A stretch of 64,000 nt of DNA, from positions 186,001 through 250,000 of the forward strand of contig NZ_VRZA01000003.1 of assembly GCF_008064665.1 (NCBI RefSeq), written 5' to 3'. Under the pieces are notes generated by a model. That model saw nothing but the letters and a program-made list of their open reading frames with translations. It did not search any database and was not told the DNA's origin. This document shows positions 50,261 through 59,240 of this stretch, piece by piece; positions within the stretch are counted from its first letter, which is position 1; each line of letters opens with the position of its first letter. A program made the translations under genes and the position numbers. The stretch is from Parahaliea maris (GTDB lineage: Bacteria; Pseudomonadota; Gammaproteobacteria; Pseudomonadales; Halieaceae).

Positions 50261-50845
50261 CTAGGTGCCTGTTGGGTGGCGGTCGTCCAGGGATTCGAGA
50301 AATAATTGCTCCAGTTTCTGCCACTCGCCGACATTGGGGCAGCTGAACTGGACGCGCGCATCATAGGCCTTGCCGTCGAAGTTGCCTGCGTGGAATATCA
50401 ACATCCCCGACCTGCTTCCGGGCCCGGTGTCGCCGGCGCGGATAATAGGCCCGTCGCGACCGCCGCAGGTATTTTCGCCTACGATCTCGGCCCGCTTGCG
50501 CCACTCCTGTTCCCGGTACTCGGCATTGGTGTTGTCGCTGGGTCCGATGGAGAACGACATGATGCGTGCGCCCTTGCAGCGCTGTGCGCAACGGGGCGCC
50601 CTCACGTCCACGGCATTTTCCGAGGGGATATAGCGCGCCTCCCAGTGGGCGGGATAGGCGAAGCTGCATTGAAACTCCTCGTTACCGGGATAGATCGCGG
50701 TCGCGGCGTAGTCGCAGTTGCAGCAGTCGGCTGGCGGAGGTTCGGCAGAGGCGGTGGGTTCTTCGGCCGGGGTGTCTCCCGGGCCACAGCCGGTGATGGC
50801 CAGCCCGAGGAGTAATGCACTCACACTCGCTTTGAATATTCGCAT
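50261..50845 (-). CDS. Cys-rich putative lipoprotein
   Basis: A 194-residue protein, not recognised. The N terminus MRIFKASVSALLLGLAITGC has a lipobox (ITGC) with C20 as the lipid-modified residue. A Pro/Ala/Glu linker follows, then CCNC at 41-44 and five more cysteines (FQC, CAQRC, NTC, FSC), suggesting several disulfides in a periplasmic domain. The fold starts near YPGNEEFQCSFAYPAHWEARYIPSE, which resembles secreted domains of unknown function. It converges on the hydrolase gene and is downstream of the RcnB-like gene on the minus strand. Confidence 0.65.
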   Translation of the reverse strand: MRIFKASVSALLLGLAITGCGPGDTPAEEPTASAEPPPADCCNCDYAATAIYPGNEEFQCSFAYPAHWEARYIPSENAVDVRAPRCAQRCKGARIMSFSIGPSDNTNAEYREQEWRKRAEIVGENTCGGRDGPIIRAGDTGPGSRSGMLIFHAGNFDGKAYDARVQFSCPNVGEWQKLEQLFLESLDDRHPTGT

Positions 50846-50911
50846 GCCCCATCCCGGTACTGTTGCGCCCCGGAAGTATAGTCCAGGGCGTGACCAGGGG
50901 CGGGCGCCGGG

Positions 50912-51421
50912 TCAGAACAGGCCGCCGAGGTCCTCCACTGCCTCTACTACTATCCCGGTACCCACACCGATACGCAGGATGTCGGAACCGACCCGGATCA
51001 GTTTGTAGGCCGGGTCGTCATAACCCAGCCGTACGTGGAGATCGTGGGGTAGCGGATAGTAAACGACGTCATCCGGCAATCGATGGCCGACACTCCATTT
51101 CCGCGCCTGCCCCGGGGGCTGGCAGCCGTTGCCCTTTTTGGCCAGCCCCGGGGGACATCCCTGGCGGCTGAATTCGTTGCTGTAATAGTCGCGGATGATG
51201 CTGCGATGGGGGCTGTCGAACACGATGCTTACGTCGATATTGTCCCGGTCGCGGGAGTCGTAGCCACCCTGTTTGTCGTGTTTGACCTTGGCTGTGTTGC
51301 CCTTGTCCTTGTTGGGGCCGCCCGCATGGGCCGGCGGGGCCGCATTGGCTGCCCCGGCCAGCATCGCCGCGGCGATGAGGGCGATGGCACTCTTGGTGAT
51401 ATTTCCCTTATTAAACAGCAT
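50912..51421 (-). CDS. RcnB/CigR-like secreted protein
   Basis: A 169-residue exported protein with a signal peptide (residues about 1-27, ending GAANA). The mature part starts with a Lys/Gly/Asp-rich stretch. It continues with CPPGLAKKGNGCQPPGQARKW and ends with LIRVGSDILRIGVGTGIVVEAVEDL, the pattern of RcnB/CigR-type periplasmic proteins (RcnB acts in Ni/Co homeostasis, CigR in Salmonella virulence control). The ATG at 51421 has AAGGAGG 6 nt upstream, which decides the start over an in-frame extension of 33 residues. Function here is unknown. Confidence 0.72.
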   Translation of the reverse strand: MLFNKGNITKSAIALIAAAMLAGAANAAPPAHAGGPNKDKGNTAKVKHDKQGGYDSRDRDNIDVSIVFDSPHRSIIRDYYSNEFSRQGCPPGLAKKGNGCQPPGQARKWSVGHRLPDDVVYYPLPHDLHVRLGYDDPAYKLIRVGSDILRIGVGTGIVVEAVEDLGGLF

Positions 51422-51543
51422 AGTAGCCTCCTTGATCCTGGGTACCAGCCTAGCGTGCCAAAGCTGAACAAAGGCTGAACGGCACGCGGGCAGGATGGCA
51501 CAGGGGGCCATTCCGTCCAATGAAAATCAGGGCATTCAGGGAG

Positions 51544-54500
51544 TTAATGCTGTCCTGCGCCGGTTGCCAGGGCGACCTGCTCTGCGCCCGCCCTGCGTGC
51601 GGCCACATCGCGGCCCAGGTACATGTACACCGCGGGGAGTACGTACAGGGTAAAGAGCGTGCCGATCGTCATACCGGAGGCGATCACCAGCCCCATGGAG
51701 AAACGGGCGGAGGCCCCGGGGCCCTCGGCGATCAGCAGGGGGATCATGGCCAGCACCAGGGCGGCGGTGGTCATGAGCACCGGACGCAGGCGCACCGAGG
51801 CGGCTTCCTCGATGGCCTCCCGCTTGTTCATACCCTCCTCCTGCAACCGGTTGGCGAACTCCACGATGAGGATGCCATGCTTGGAGATCACTCCGATCAG
51901 CGTGACCAGGCCTACCTGGGTGTAAATGTTCAGGGTCGCGCCGGTGATCTGGAACATCGCCAGTACGTTGAGACACAGCAGGGCACCACTGACCGACATC
52001 GGTACCGTCACCAGCATGATGATTGGGTCGCGGAATGACTCAAACTGCGCCGCCAGCACCAGGTAGATCAATAGCAGGGCGAAGAAGAAGGTGGTCAATA
52101 GCGAACTGCCTTCGGTCTTCAGCTGTCGGCTCTCACCGCCGTAGTCGATACTGTACTCACGGGTGAGAACCTCGTCGGCGATGTTTTCCAGGGTTTTGAG
52201 GGCGTCACCCAGGGCAATGCCGGGCCGGGGTATCCCGCTGAGGGTGACCGCATTCAACTGCTGGAAGCCTTTCAGTGAGCGCGGTACCACGTCGTCCTCG
52301 AGGGTCACCAGGGTGTGCAGCGGGATGAGTTTGCCGCTCCGGGTTCGGGTGTAGTAGTTGTGGAGGTCAGCCTTGCTCAAGCGCTGTTGGCGCTCGAGTT
52401 GGGGTATAACCTTGTAGGACCGGTCATTCATGGCAAAGCGGTTGATGTAGCCACCCGACAGGAGGGCGCTCAGGTCAGCCGACAGGGTCTGCATGTCCAC
52501 GCCGAGCAGGGCCGCCTTGTTGCGGTCGATCACGATTCTCTGTTGTGGTTTGTCGATCTTGAGATCCTGGTCGATGAAGATGAACTTGCCGCTTTCCCTG
52601 GCTCGCTTAAGCACTGCACTCGAGGCCTCCGAGAGAACAGGGAAGTCCAGGGTGGTATTGATGACAAACTCGACCGGCATGACACCCCCGCCTGGCAGGG
52701 GAGGTGGATTGATCGCGTTTACCTGGAGACCGGCAATGTTCTGGGTGCGGGGTTGTATCGTCTCTTGCAACACCTCTCTGGAACTGCGTTCGCGCTCGGA
52801 CCAGGGCTTGAAGATAAAACCGCCGAAGATGCCATTGGTCGAGCCAGGCGACAGGCGGCTGACGCCGTTAAAGAGGAAATTGACGGCGATTTCGTCGGTA
52901 CTCCGGGTGATGGCCCCGATTTCCGCCGAGTACTTCTCGATGTAATCGAGGGTGACGTAGGGATCTGCTTCACCGAGATAGAAAATCAGGCCGAGATCTT
53001 CCGGGGGGGCCAGTTCTGCCGGGGCGCGCAGGAACAGGAAATAGCAGGAGGCAATCACCAGCGCGCCGAATACCAGGATGCCGGCGCGGTCCTCCATGAC
53101 CCGGTCCAGGTCGCGGTGGTAGACCCGCCGCAACGCCTCGAAGCGATCGTCGAGCCAGTTCTCCAGTTTATTGCCCCCAGTGCCCTCGTGTTTGGTCAGC
53201 ATCTTTGCGCACATCATGGGCGACAGGGTTAACGCCACAATGCCCGAGATGAGTACGGCCCCAGCCAGGGTAAAGGCAAACTCGGTAAACAGCGTGCCGG
53301 TCAGTCCACCCACGAAGCCAATCGGAATGTAGACGGCCACCAGCGTCGTGGTCATAGCGACAATGGGCCAGGCCAGTTCGCGCGCACCCTTGAGGGCTGC
53401 ATCGACCGGGGCCATGCCTTCCTCGATATGACGGTGGATGTTCTCCAGTACGATAATCGCGTCGTCCACCACAATGCCGATGGCCAGGACGATGGCAAGC
53501 AGGGTGAGCAGGTTGATAGAGAAACCCATCAACTGCATCAGGAACAGGCCACCAATCAGCGACAGGGGCACAGCCACAGCGGGAATCAGCACCGAGCGCA
53601 TGGAGCCGAGAAAGAGGAAGATCACCAGGATTACGATGACCATGGCTTCCACGATGGTGGATTGCACGTCGCTGATAGCGTTGTTGATGTAGATGGTCGC
53701 ATCGTAGTTGATGTCGCCGTTGATGCCCTCCGGCAGCCGCGGGTCGATCACGTTGTCATAGACATCGCGGACCCGGGCAATGACCTCCAGGGCATTGGCA
53801 TCGGTGGCCACATCAACCTGGATGAATACCGCTTCCTTGTCGATGACCATTGCCGACTGGTCGTAGCCCTCGTTACCCAACTCGACCTCGGCGACGTCAC
53901 CCAGGCGAACAATCGCTCCGTCCTCCTCCCTCAGCACCAGTTGTTCAAACTGTTCCACCGTAGACAGGTCGGTATTGGCCTTCAGGTCGACTGTGATCAT
54001 GCTGCCCTTGGTCGCACCTACTGCCGACAACACGTTATTGGTTGCCAGCGCCGAGCGCACTTCGCCTGCGGTGACATTGAGTGCCGTCATGCGCTGCTGG
54101 TCCAGCCAGACCCGCATGGCGAAAACACTGGTGGTTTCCGCACTGGCACGCAATACACCGGGCAGGGTGGACAACTTGGGCTGTACTTCCCTGATCACAT
54201 AATCGGCCACCCGGTTGGTGGGCAGCACATCGCTGTCGAAGGAGATATACATGCTCCCTACCTGCTCACCGATGGCCAGCGTAATGACCGGGTCCTCTGA
54301 CTCCCTGGGCAGCTGGTTGCGCAGCTTGTTGACCTTGGTGACCACCTGGGTCAGGACCTCGTCCGGGTCCGCGTCGGTCCGTACATAGGCACTGATACTG
54401 CTCAGCCCCTGGGTACTGTTGGAGGTGATGTAGTCGATGTTCTCGGCGGTGGCGATTTCCCTTTCCAGCGGCGTGGTAATGAAACCGCGGATCAGTTCGG

Positions 54501-54666
54501 CATCGGCGCCGGTGTAGGCGGTAGACACGGTGATCACCGCGTTCTCGATCATCGGGTACTCACGCACGTTCAGATCGTTGGCGGCGCGCAACCCCAGCAC
54601 CAGCAGAAACAGGCTGATAACGCTAGCCAGGACCGGCTTGTGGATGAAAATGTCTGTGAATTTCAT
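51544..54666 (-). CDS. RND multidrug efflux permease (HAE-1/MexF-like)
   Basis: A 1040-residue inner-membrane proton/drug antiporter. The N terminus FIHKPVLASVISLFLLVLG and the porter start NLTVREYP-like (NDLNVREYPMIENAVITVSTAYTG, of which only part is shown) are typical. TM4 keeps the full proton relay, AIVLAIGIVVDDAIIVLEN, with both aspartates, unlike the permease at 23848. TM10 has GLVTLIGVISKHGILIVEFAN. The adaptor stop precedes this start by 1 nt, so the two are strictly coupled. Overall it resembles MexF/MdtF-type pumps. TolC could be the outer partner. Drug range is unknown. Confidence 0.94.
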   Translation of the reverse strand: MKFTDIFIHKPVLASVISLFLLVLGLRAANDLNVREYPMIENAVITVSTAYTGADAELIRGFITTPLEREIATAENIDYITSNSTQGLSSISAYVRTDADPDEVLTQVVTKVNKLRNQLPRESEDPVITLAIGEQVGSMYISFDSDVLPTNRVADYVIREVQPKLSTLPGVLRASAETTSVFAMRVWLDQQRMTALNVTAGEVRSALATNNVLSAVGATKGSMITVDLKANTDLSTVEQFEQLVLREEDGAIVRLGDVAEVELGNEGYDQSAMVIDKEAVFIQVDVATDANALEVIARVRDVYDNVIDPRLPEGINGDINYDATIYINNAISDVQSTIVEAMVIVILVIFLFLGSMRSVLIPAVAVPLSLIGGLFLMQLMGFSINLLTLLAIVLAIGIVVDDAIIVLENIHRHIEEGMAPVDAALKGARELAWPIVAMTTTLVAVYIPIGFVGGLTGTLFTEFAFTLAGAVLISGIVALTLSPMMCAKMLTKHEGTGGNKLENWLDDRFEALRRVYHRDLDRVMEDRAGILVFGALVIASCYFLFLRAPAELAPPEDLGLIFYLGEADPYVTLDYIEKYSAEIGAITRSTDEIAVNFLFNGVSRLSPGSTNGIFGGFIFKPWSERERSSREVLQETIQPRTQNIAGLQVNAINPPPLPGGGVMPVEFVINTTLDFPVLSEASSAVLKRARESGKFIFIDQDLKIDKPQQRIVIDRNKAALLGVDMQTLSADLSALLSGGYINRFAMNDRSYKVIPQLERQQRLSKADLHNYYTRTRSGKLIPLHTLVTLEDDVVPRSLKGFQQLNAVTLSGIPRPGIALGDALKTLENIADEVLTREYSIDYGGESRQLKTEGSSLLTTFFFALLLIYLVLAAQFESFRDPIIMLVTVPMSVSGALLCLNVLAMFQITGATLNIYTQVGLVTLIGVISKHGILIVEFANRLQEEGMNKREAIEEAASVRLRPVLMTTAALVLAMIPLLIAEGPGASARFSMGLVIASGMTIGTLFTLYVLPAVYMYLGRDVAARRAGAEQVALATGAGQH

Positions 54667-54667
54667 A

Positions 54668-55810
54668 TCAGCCGTTATCCGGTTTGGGTTCGAGACTGGC
54701 GTCGGGCTGGATCTGGTTGTTGATGGTGACGACGGATCCCGAATTCAGTTTCAGCAGGCCACTGGTGGCCACCGTTTCTCCGGGATTCAGCCCGTCGAGA
54801 ATCGCTACGAGGTCGCCGCGAACCGGGCCCAGAGAGACAAAGCGCTGGGTCACGGTCAATTGCTGCCCGTTCTCGTTCACCACGTAGACCGAATTACCAT
54901 AAGGCCGATAGGCGACGGCGGTTCGCGGTACGATGACCTGCTCCACCTGCAGCCCGATCGGCAGCGTCAGGCTGGCAAACATACCGGGCTTGAGCAGGTC
55001 ATCGCGATTCTCCAGGGTTGCCTGCACGGCAAAGTTGCGGGTGTCGGGATCGATAACCGGGGCAATGGCAGTTACCTTCCCCTCGAAACTGGCACCGCCG
55101 AGCGCCTGCAGGCGGGCCTGTGCGGTCATGCCGGTGGCGATCTGCCCGCTGTACTGCTCGGGCAAGGTAAAGTTGGCGTAGAGGCTGTCCAGTGACTGTA
55201 GTTCGATGATGGTGTCGCCGGCCTGGACATAGTCGCCGACGTTGAAACGCCTGATGCCCAGTCGGCCCGAATAGGAGGCGCGCAGCGCCTTCTGCTCAAT
55301 ACGCGCTTTCTGGGCCTCGACACGGGCCGTGGCCTGGTCGACCTGGCTGGTGCGTTGGTCCAGCTCAGACTTGGAGATGTTGCGCGATTCAACCAGGCTG
55401 TTGGCGCGGCGCAGCTCGATGGCTGCGAGTTCTGCGGCGGCCTCCAGTGCCTTGAGTTCAGCCCGGTCCGGCGCCGAGTTGAGCGTGAGAATGATGTCTC
55501 CTGCCGCGACCTCTGCACCGTTGTCGAAGAATATTTCCTCGATGGTGCCAGGGACTTCGGTCGCCAGCTCGGCGCCGCGAATGGCTGCCAGGGTGCCCAC
55601 CGATTCAACCGCGTCCTGCCACATGGCCGTGCGTGCTTCGGCGGTGGTGATCGCCTTGGGGGGCACCGGCATATTGTCCATGAACTCGTTCATTTTGATA
55701 TTGCCATACCACTGCATGCCCAGTACCCCGCCGAAGATGAGGAGGGTGGCGATCAGCATGAGCCACATGCGTTTTCCGAACAGCAATTTCTTCATGATGG
55801 TTTGTTTCAT
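54668..55810 (-). CDS. RND efflux periplasmic adaptor
   Basis: A 380-residue membrane fusion protein. A single N-terminal transmembrane helix (WLMLIATLLIFGGVLGMQW) anchors it; no lipobox is present. GTLAAIRGAELATEVPGTIEEIFFDNGAEVAAG and SYSGRLGIRRFNVGDYVQAG are the two halves of the lipoyl-like domain, around an alpha-hairpin of about residues 120-190. The start could be ATG 55810 or ATG 55795; neither has a strong ribosome-binding site. It precedes its permease by 1 nt, in the standard order. Confidence 0.9.
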   Translation of the reverse strand: MKQTIMKKLLFGKRMWLMLIATLLIFGGVLGMQWYGNIKMNEFMDNMPVPPKAITTAEARTAMWQDAVESVGTLAAIRGAELATEVPGTIEEIFFDNGAEVAAGDIILTLNSAPDRAELKALEAAAELAAIELRRANSLVESRNISKSELDQRTSQVDQATARVEAQKARIEQKALRASYSGRLGIRRFNVGDYVQAGDTIIELQSLDSLYANFTLPEQYSGQIATGMTAQARLQALGGASFEGKVTAIAPVIDPDTRNFAVQATLENRDDLLKPGMFASLTLPIGLQVEQVIVPRTAVAYRPYGNSVYVVNENGQQLTVTQRFVSLGPVRGDLVAILDGLNPGETVATSGLLKLNSGSVVTINNQIQPDASLEPKPDNG

Positions 55811-55956
55811 CAGCCGGTAACAAAAAAGGGGGTACGCAGCGGCATCCGGGGCGGATGTCAGCCTTTTGGTTGCACGCGCAACCGGCAATCATACGCGGCT
55901 GCCGCCTACCGTGAAACGCTAGACTTCCTCGGTCACCTGTGTACAACTTTCGGGAA

Positions 55957-56019
55957 TGAAAACGCCGGTCTCGGGGCCGGCGTGGTGGTGATTGCCGGCC
56001 ACTGCAAGTGACCGGCAAA
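55957..56019 (-). terminator. Terminator region of the arylsulfatase gene
   Basis: On the minus strand, 10 nt past the stop, 12-nt arms (55993-56004 and 56008-56019) with one wobble pair form a hairpin. A second hairpin with ACGCCGG/CCGGCGT arms (55962-55983) runs into TTTTC. The second has the layout of a rho-independent terminator. Confidence 0.65.
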
Positions 56020-56028
56020 TAGCGCTCG

Positions 56029-58302
56029 CTAGCGACCGCCGAGATCGACCTGGTGCAGGATGGCGCCGCGCAGCGGGTAACCCAGAGGGGCATCGTCCGG
56101 GTAATGGCCCGCGGGTGAGCCGGTATCGATGCCGGTGTCGAAAGTTTCGTCAATCGAGAAAAAGGCCGGTTGGCTGGCGCGGACACTGTCGCTGCCCTGG
56201 GTCACACCGTCCACCTTCAGGGTGAAGGTTCCGCTTTTGGCATAGCCGGGGCCGTCGTAGTCGAACTTGACTGCGATGTTGTGGGCGCCCGCTGGCAGGG
56301 GATCACGTCCCTGCAGGCGGATCTGGCCGAATTCGAAGATGCGGTACTCGAACACCGGGCGGCCGCTGTCGTCGAGATAGAGCGACCAGCCGGCGGCGGT
56401 GCCACCCATGGTGGCGAGGACGCCGCGGCCGCCGCCATCCCGATTCACCGCAACATCTGTGACCACCGACCAGGAGCGGTTGTCGATATTGGGTACCTGG
56501 TCTTCCGGCACACCGACGGTACCGGTGTAGTAGGTGACCCGCTCACGGCCCTCGGCCAGGAAGGGCATCGGGGTGCGCACATTGGCCGCGTTGCGCAGGG
56601 GCAGGATCCTCAGATCCTGTGCTTCGCTGTTGAACAGTTGCTGCAACTCGGCCAGCTTTGCCGGCTGTTCGGCCGACAAGTCATGGGCCTGGCTGAAATC
56701 GTCATCCAGGTTGTAGAGCTCCCATCGGTCATCGTCAAAGTTGGAGGGCTTGTTGGCCAGGCCAACCGTCCAGGGGATGCGGTCGTGGCGGGCGGAAGCC
56801 ATCCAGCCGTCGTGATAGATGGCGCGGTTTCCGAACACTTCGAACAACTGGGTGTCGTGGAATTCGGGGGCGGTGGCACTGGCGAAGCTTGCCAGCATGG
56901 AGCTGCCGTCCATCGGTAGCTGGCTGACGCCGTTGATTGCTTGCGGCATTTCGATACCGGCAGCGGCCAGGATGGTGGGGGCAATGTCGTTGACGTGGGA
57001 GAACTGCTGGCGCAGGCCTCCCTTGTCCTCGATGACCCTGGGCCAGGACACGACCAGCGGGTTACGGGTGCCACCCAGATGGGAGGCAACCTGCTTGACC
57101 CACTGGAAAGGGGTGGTCAGTGCCCAGGCCCAGCCAGCGGGATACTGGGGATAGGACTCGGCGCTACCGATGCTGTCGAGTTTGGCCAGTTGTAGCTGTA
57201 CAGGCTCCTGCAGACCCTGGAGCGCGCCCATATAGTTGATGCTCCCCGGGGGACCGCCTTCGGCGCTGCTGCCGTTGTCACCGACCACGTAAAAGAACAG
57301 GGTATTGTCGAACTGCTTGCTGGCTTTGAGGTGATCTACCAGTTTGGCTACCTGGGCGTCGGTGTGAGCCAGAAATCCAGCGTAGGTCTCCATGAGCCTG
57401 GCGGCGACCTTTTTCTGGTCGTCGCTGAGGCTGTCCCAGGCGGGAATGAGGTCGGGGCGCGGTGTCAGGTCCGTGTTCGGGGGAATTACCCCGAGCTGCT
57501 TCTGGCGGGCGATAATCTCTTCGCGCATGGCGTCCCAGCCCTGGTCGAAGCGACCCTTGTAGCGTTCGATCCAGTTTTTGGGGACTTGTAAGGGAGCATG
57601 TGCCGCACCGGTGGAGTAATAGAGAAAGAATGGCTTGTCCGGGGTCAGGCTGTGCTGCAGTTGCAGCCATTCAATCGCCTCCCGGCTCATGTCTTCGGTG
57701 AAGTGATAGTTGTCCACGTCCGGGCGCATGACGGGCCGGGTTCCCTCGTAGAGGGTGGGATCAAACTGGTCGGTCTCGCCACCCATGAACCCATAGAACT
57801 TTTCAAAGCCGACGCCGGTTGGCCAGCGGTCGAAGGGGCCCATGGGAGAGGTTTCCCAGCTGGGAGCAAGATGCCATTTGCCGATGGCGGCGGTGCTGTA
57901 GCCGCGCTGGCGCAGCATCTCCGCCACGGTGGCGGTGTGCGGGTTGAGCACGCCCTGGTAACCGGGGTAGGCATTGGCCACGTTCATCACTGTTCCCACA
58001 TTGGCGCGGTGAGCGTCGCGTCCGGTGAGCAGCGCTGCCCGTGTGGGTGAGCAGATGGCGGTAGTGTGAAAGCGGTTGTAGCGCAGACCCTCGGCCGCCA
58101 GCGCTTCCAGCCCCGGGGTGTCCGCGGGGCCGCCGAATGTACTGGCTGCGCCGAAGCCGACATCGTCGAGTAGTACCACGACCACGTTGGGAGCCCCCTC
58201 CGGAGCTGCGAGTTGTTCTATCCGGGGGCTGTTTTCAGCCCGGGCCAGGTTCGTGAATGTCAGTGCCAATACAGCGGCAAGCAGGCGGGAAATTACAGCC
58301 AT
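56029..58302 (-). CDS. Secreted type I arylsulfatase
   Basis: A 757-residue exported sulfatase. The signal peptide covers about residues 1-22. Metal ligands D46-D47 are in VVVLLDDVGF; the catalytic Cys84, converted to formylglycine, lies in the signature ICSPTRAALLTGR. GKWHLAP supplies K142 and H144, and DNGSSAEGG the later Asp/Asn ligands. The last about 200 residues form an extra beta-rich region (VDGVTQGSDSVRASQ). Such enzymes cleave aryl or sulfated-polysaccharide sulfate esters, so marine algal substrates are plausible. No formylglycine-generating enzyme is in the window. Divergence or coregulation with the RND operon is not evident. Confidence 0.92.
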   Translation of the reverse strand: MAVISRLLAAVLALTFTNLARAENSPRIEQLAAPEGAPNVVVVLLDDVGFGAASTFGGPADTPGLEALAAEGLRYNRFHTTAICSPTRAALLTGRDAHRANVGTVMNVANAYPGYQGVLNPHTATVAEMLRQRGYSTAAIGKWHLAPSWETSPMGPFDRWPTGVGFEKFYGFMGGETDQFDPTLYEGTRPVMRPDVDNYHFTEDMSREAIEWLQLQHSLTPDKPFFLYYSTGAAHAPLQVPKNWIERYKGRFDQGWDAMREEIIARQKQLGVIPPNTDLTPRPDLIPAWDSLSDDQKKVAARLMETYAGFLAHTDAQVAKLVDHLKASKQFDNTLFFYVVGDNGSSAEGGPPGSINYMGALQGLQEPVQLQLAKLDSIGSAESYPQYPAGWAWALTTPFQWVKQVASHLGGTRNPLVVSWPRVIEDKGGLRQQFSHVNDIAPTILAAAGIEMPQAINGVSQLPMDGSSMLASFASATAPEFHDTQLFEVFGNRAIYHDGWMASARHDRIPWTVGLANKPSNFDDDRWELYNLDDDFSQAHDLSAEQPAKLAELQQLFNSEAQDLRILPLRNAANVRTPMPFLAEGRERVTYYTGTVGVPEDQVPNIDNRSWSVVTDVAVNRDGGGRGVLATMGGTAAGWSLYLDDSGRPVFEYRIFEFGQIRLQGRDPLPAGAHNIAVKFDYDGPGYAKSGTFTLKVDGVTQGSDSVRASQPAFFSIDETFDTGIDTGSPAGHYPDDAPLGYPLRGAILHQVDLGGR

Positions 58303-58438
58303 TCGATCGACCTCGAGGGATTGCGGAGGGCGTTACAGTAGCTTCAGTCGCCTGCCCGTGAAATGGCCCCGAGGACATTGACAGGCAGAGACTCTGAGGC
58401 GGTATATCAGGGGGAACCGGAGTGCTGTATCGCGACCA

Positions 58439-59209
58439 CTAGGGGCCGGCTGCGGCCGACCCCGGCGCGCTGGTATCGAGTACCTCTGATACCAGCGCCA
58501 GTCGATAGGAACTGTGCGTCAGCTTGGGCAGTACCCGCTGCAGGTAGGCGATGGTTTCCGGGTAGGGGTGGCCAATGGCCACTGCCAGCCCACGTTCCCG
58601 TGCCAGCTGGATGAAATAGTCGAAGCGTTCAGCAATCGCCTCCTCGCTACGCTGGTTATCAAGGAACACCTGCCGCGACAGGTGCGGCACGCTGGCTTCG
58701 CCGGCTACGACGGCGGCGACCGTACCCTTGTCTGTGCGGGAATCGACAAAGTAGAGCTGGCGCGCCGACAGCTCGGCCATCAGCCACTCCATCTGCGGCC
58801 GGCGCCGGGTGAGGTCGGAACCCATGTGATTGTTGAGTCCGCGCACGTGGGGAACGCTGGCCAGCGCCGCTGTCAGAATCTGGTGGAAATGGTTTCTGTC
58901 CAGTTCCGGGGTCAGGCCACCGCGGCCCAGGGCTTTGTGACCGAGGTTACTCATTGGCTGGTGCAGGAGTACTTCCTTGCCGTAACGGTGCGCCAGTTCG
59001 GCCAGCTGCGGGCCGTGAGGGGTGTGGGGAAGAACGGCGTAATTCAGCCTGCCCGGGAGCTCGACAGCCGCCCGTCCATTGTCCAGCTGGTTGCCGATAT
59101 CGTCGATGATCAGGACCAGGGTGTAGCGCGGTGCCTGGTATTCATCGCTGAGGTAGCTGCACTCCCCGCGGTGCCAGCGCTCGGCGCTGGCGGGCAGGGC
59201 CGCCAGCAT
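58439..59209 (-). CDS. yibQ: Divergent polysaccharide deacetylase family protein YibQ
   Basis: A 256-residue Polysacc_deac_2 (DUF610/YibQ) protein. LVLIIDDIGNQLDNGRAAVELPG and EVLLHQPMSN are the first family motifs; GLNNHMGS, FVDSRTD and VAIGHPYPETIAYL are the later conserved blocks of the barrel. It is predicted periplasmic, but the signal sequence is incomplete with ATG 59209 as start. Hydrophobic LRGLLLIGLMLAALPASA continues upstream in frame, so an unusual earlier start (TTG at 59212 or CTG at 59236) is possible. The place downstream of ctpA and envC matches Pseudomonas. Enzymatic activity is unproven for the family. Confidence 0.85.
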   Translation of the reverse strand: MLAALPASAERWHRGECSYLSDEYQAPRYTLVLIIDDIGNQLDNGRAAVELPGRLNYAVLPHTPHGPQLAELAHRYGKEVLLHQPMSNLGHKALGRGGLTPELDRNHFHQILTAALASVPHVRGLNNHMGSDLTRRRPQMEWLMAELSARQLYFVDSRTDKGTVAAVVAGEASVPHLSRQVFLDNQRSEEAIAERFDYFIQLARERGLAVAIGHPYPETIAYLQRVLPKLTHSSYRLALVSEVLDTSAPGSAAAGP

Positions 59210-59240
59210 CAATCCGATAAGGAGGAGGCCGCGCAGGGTG

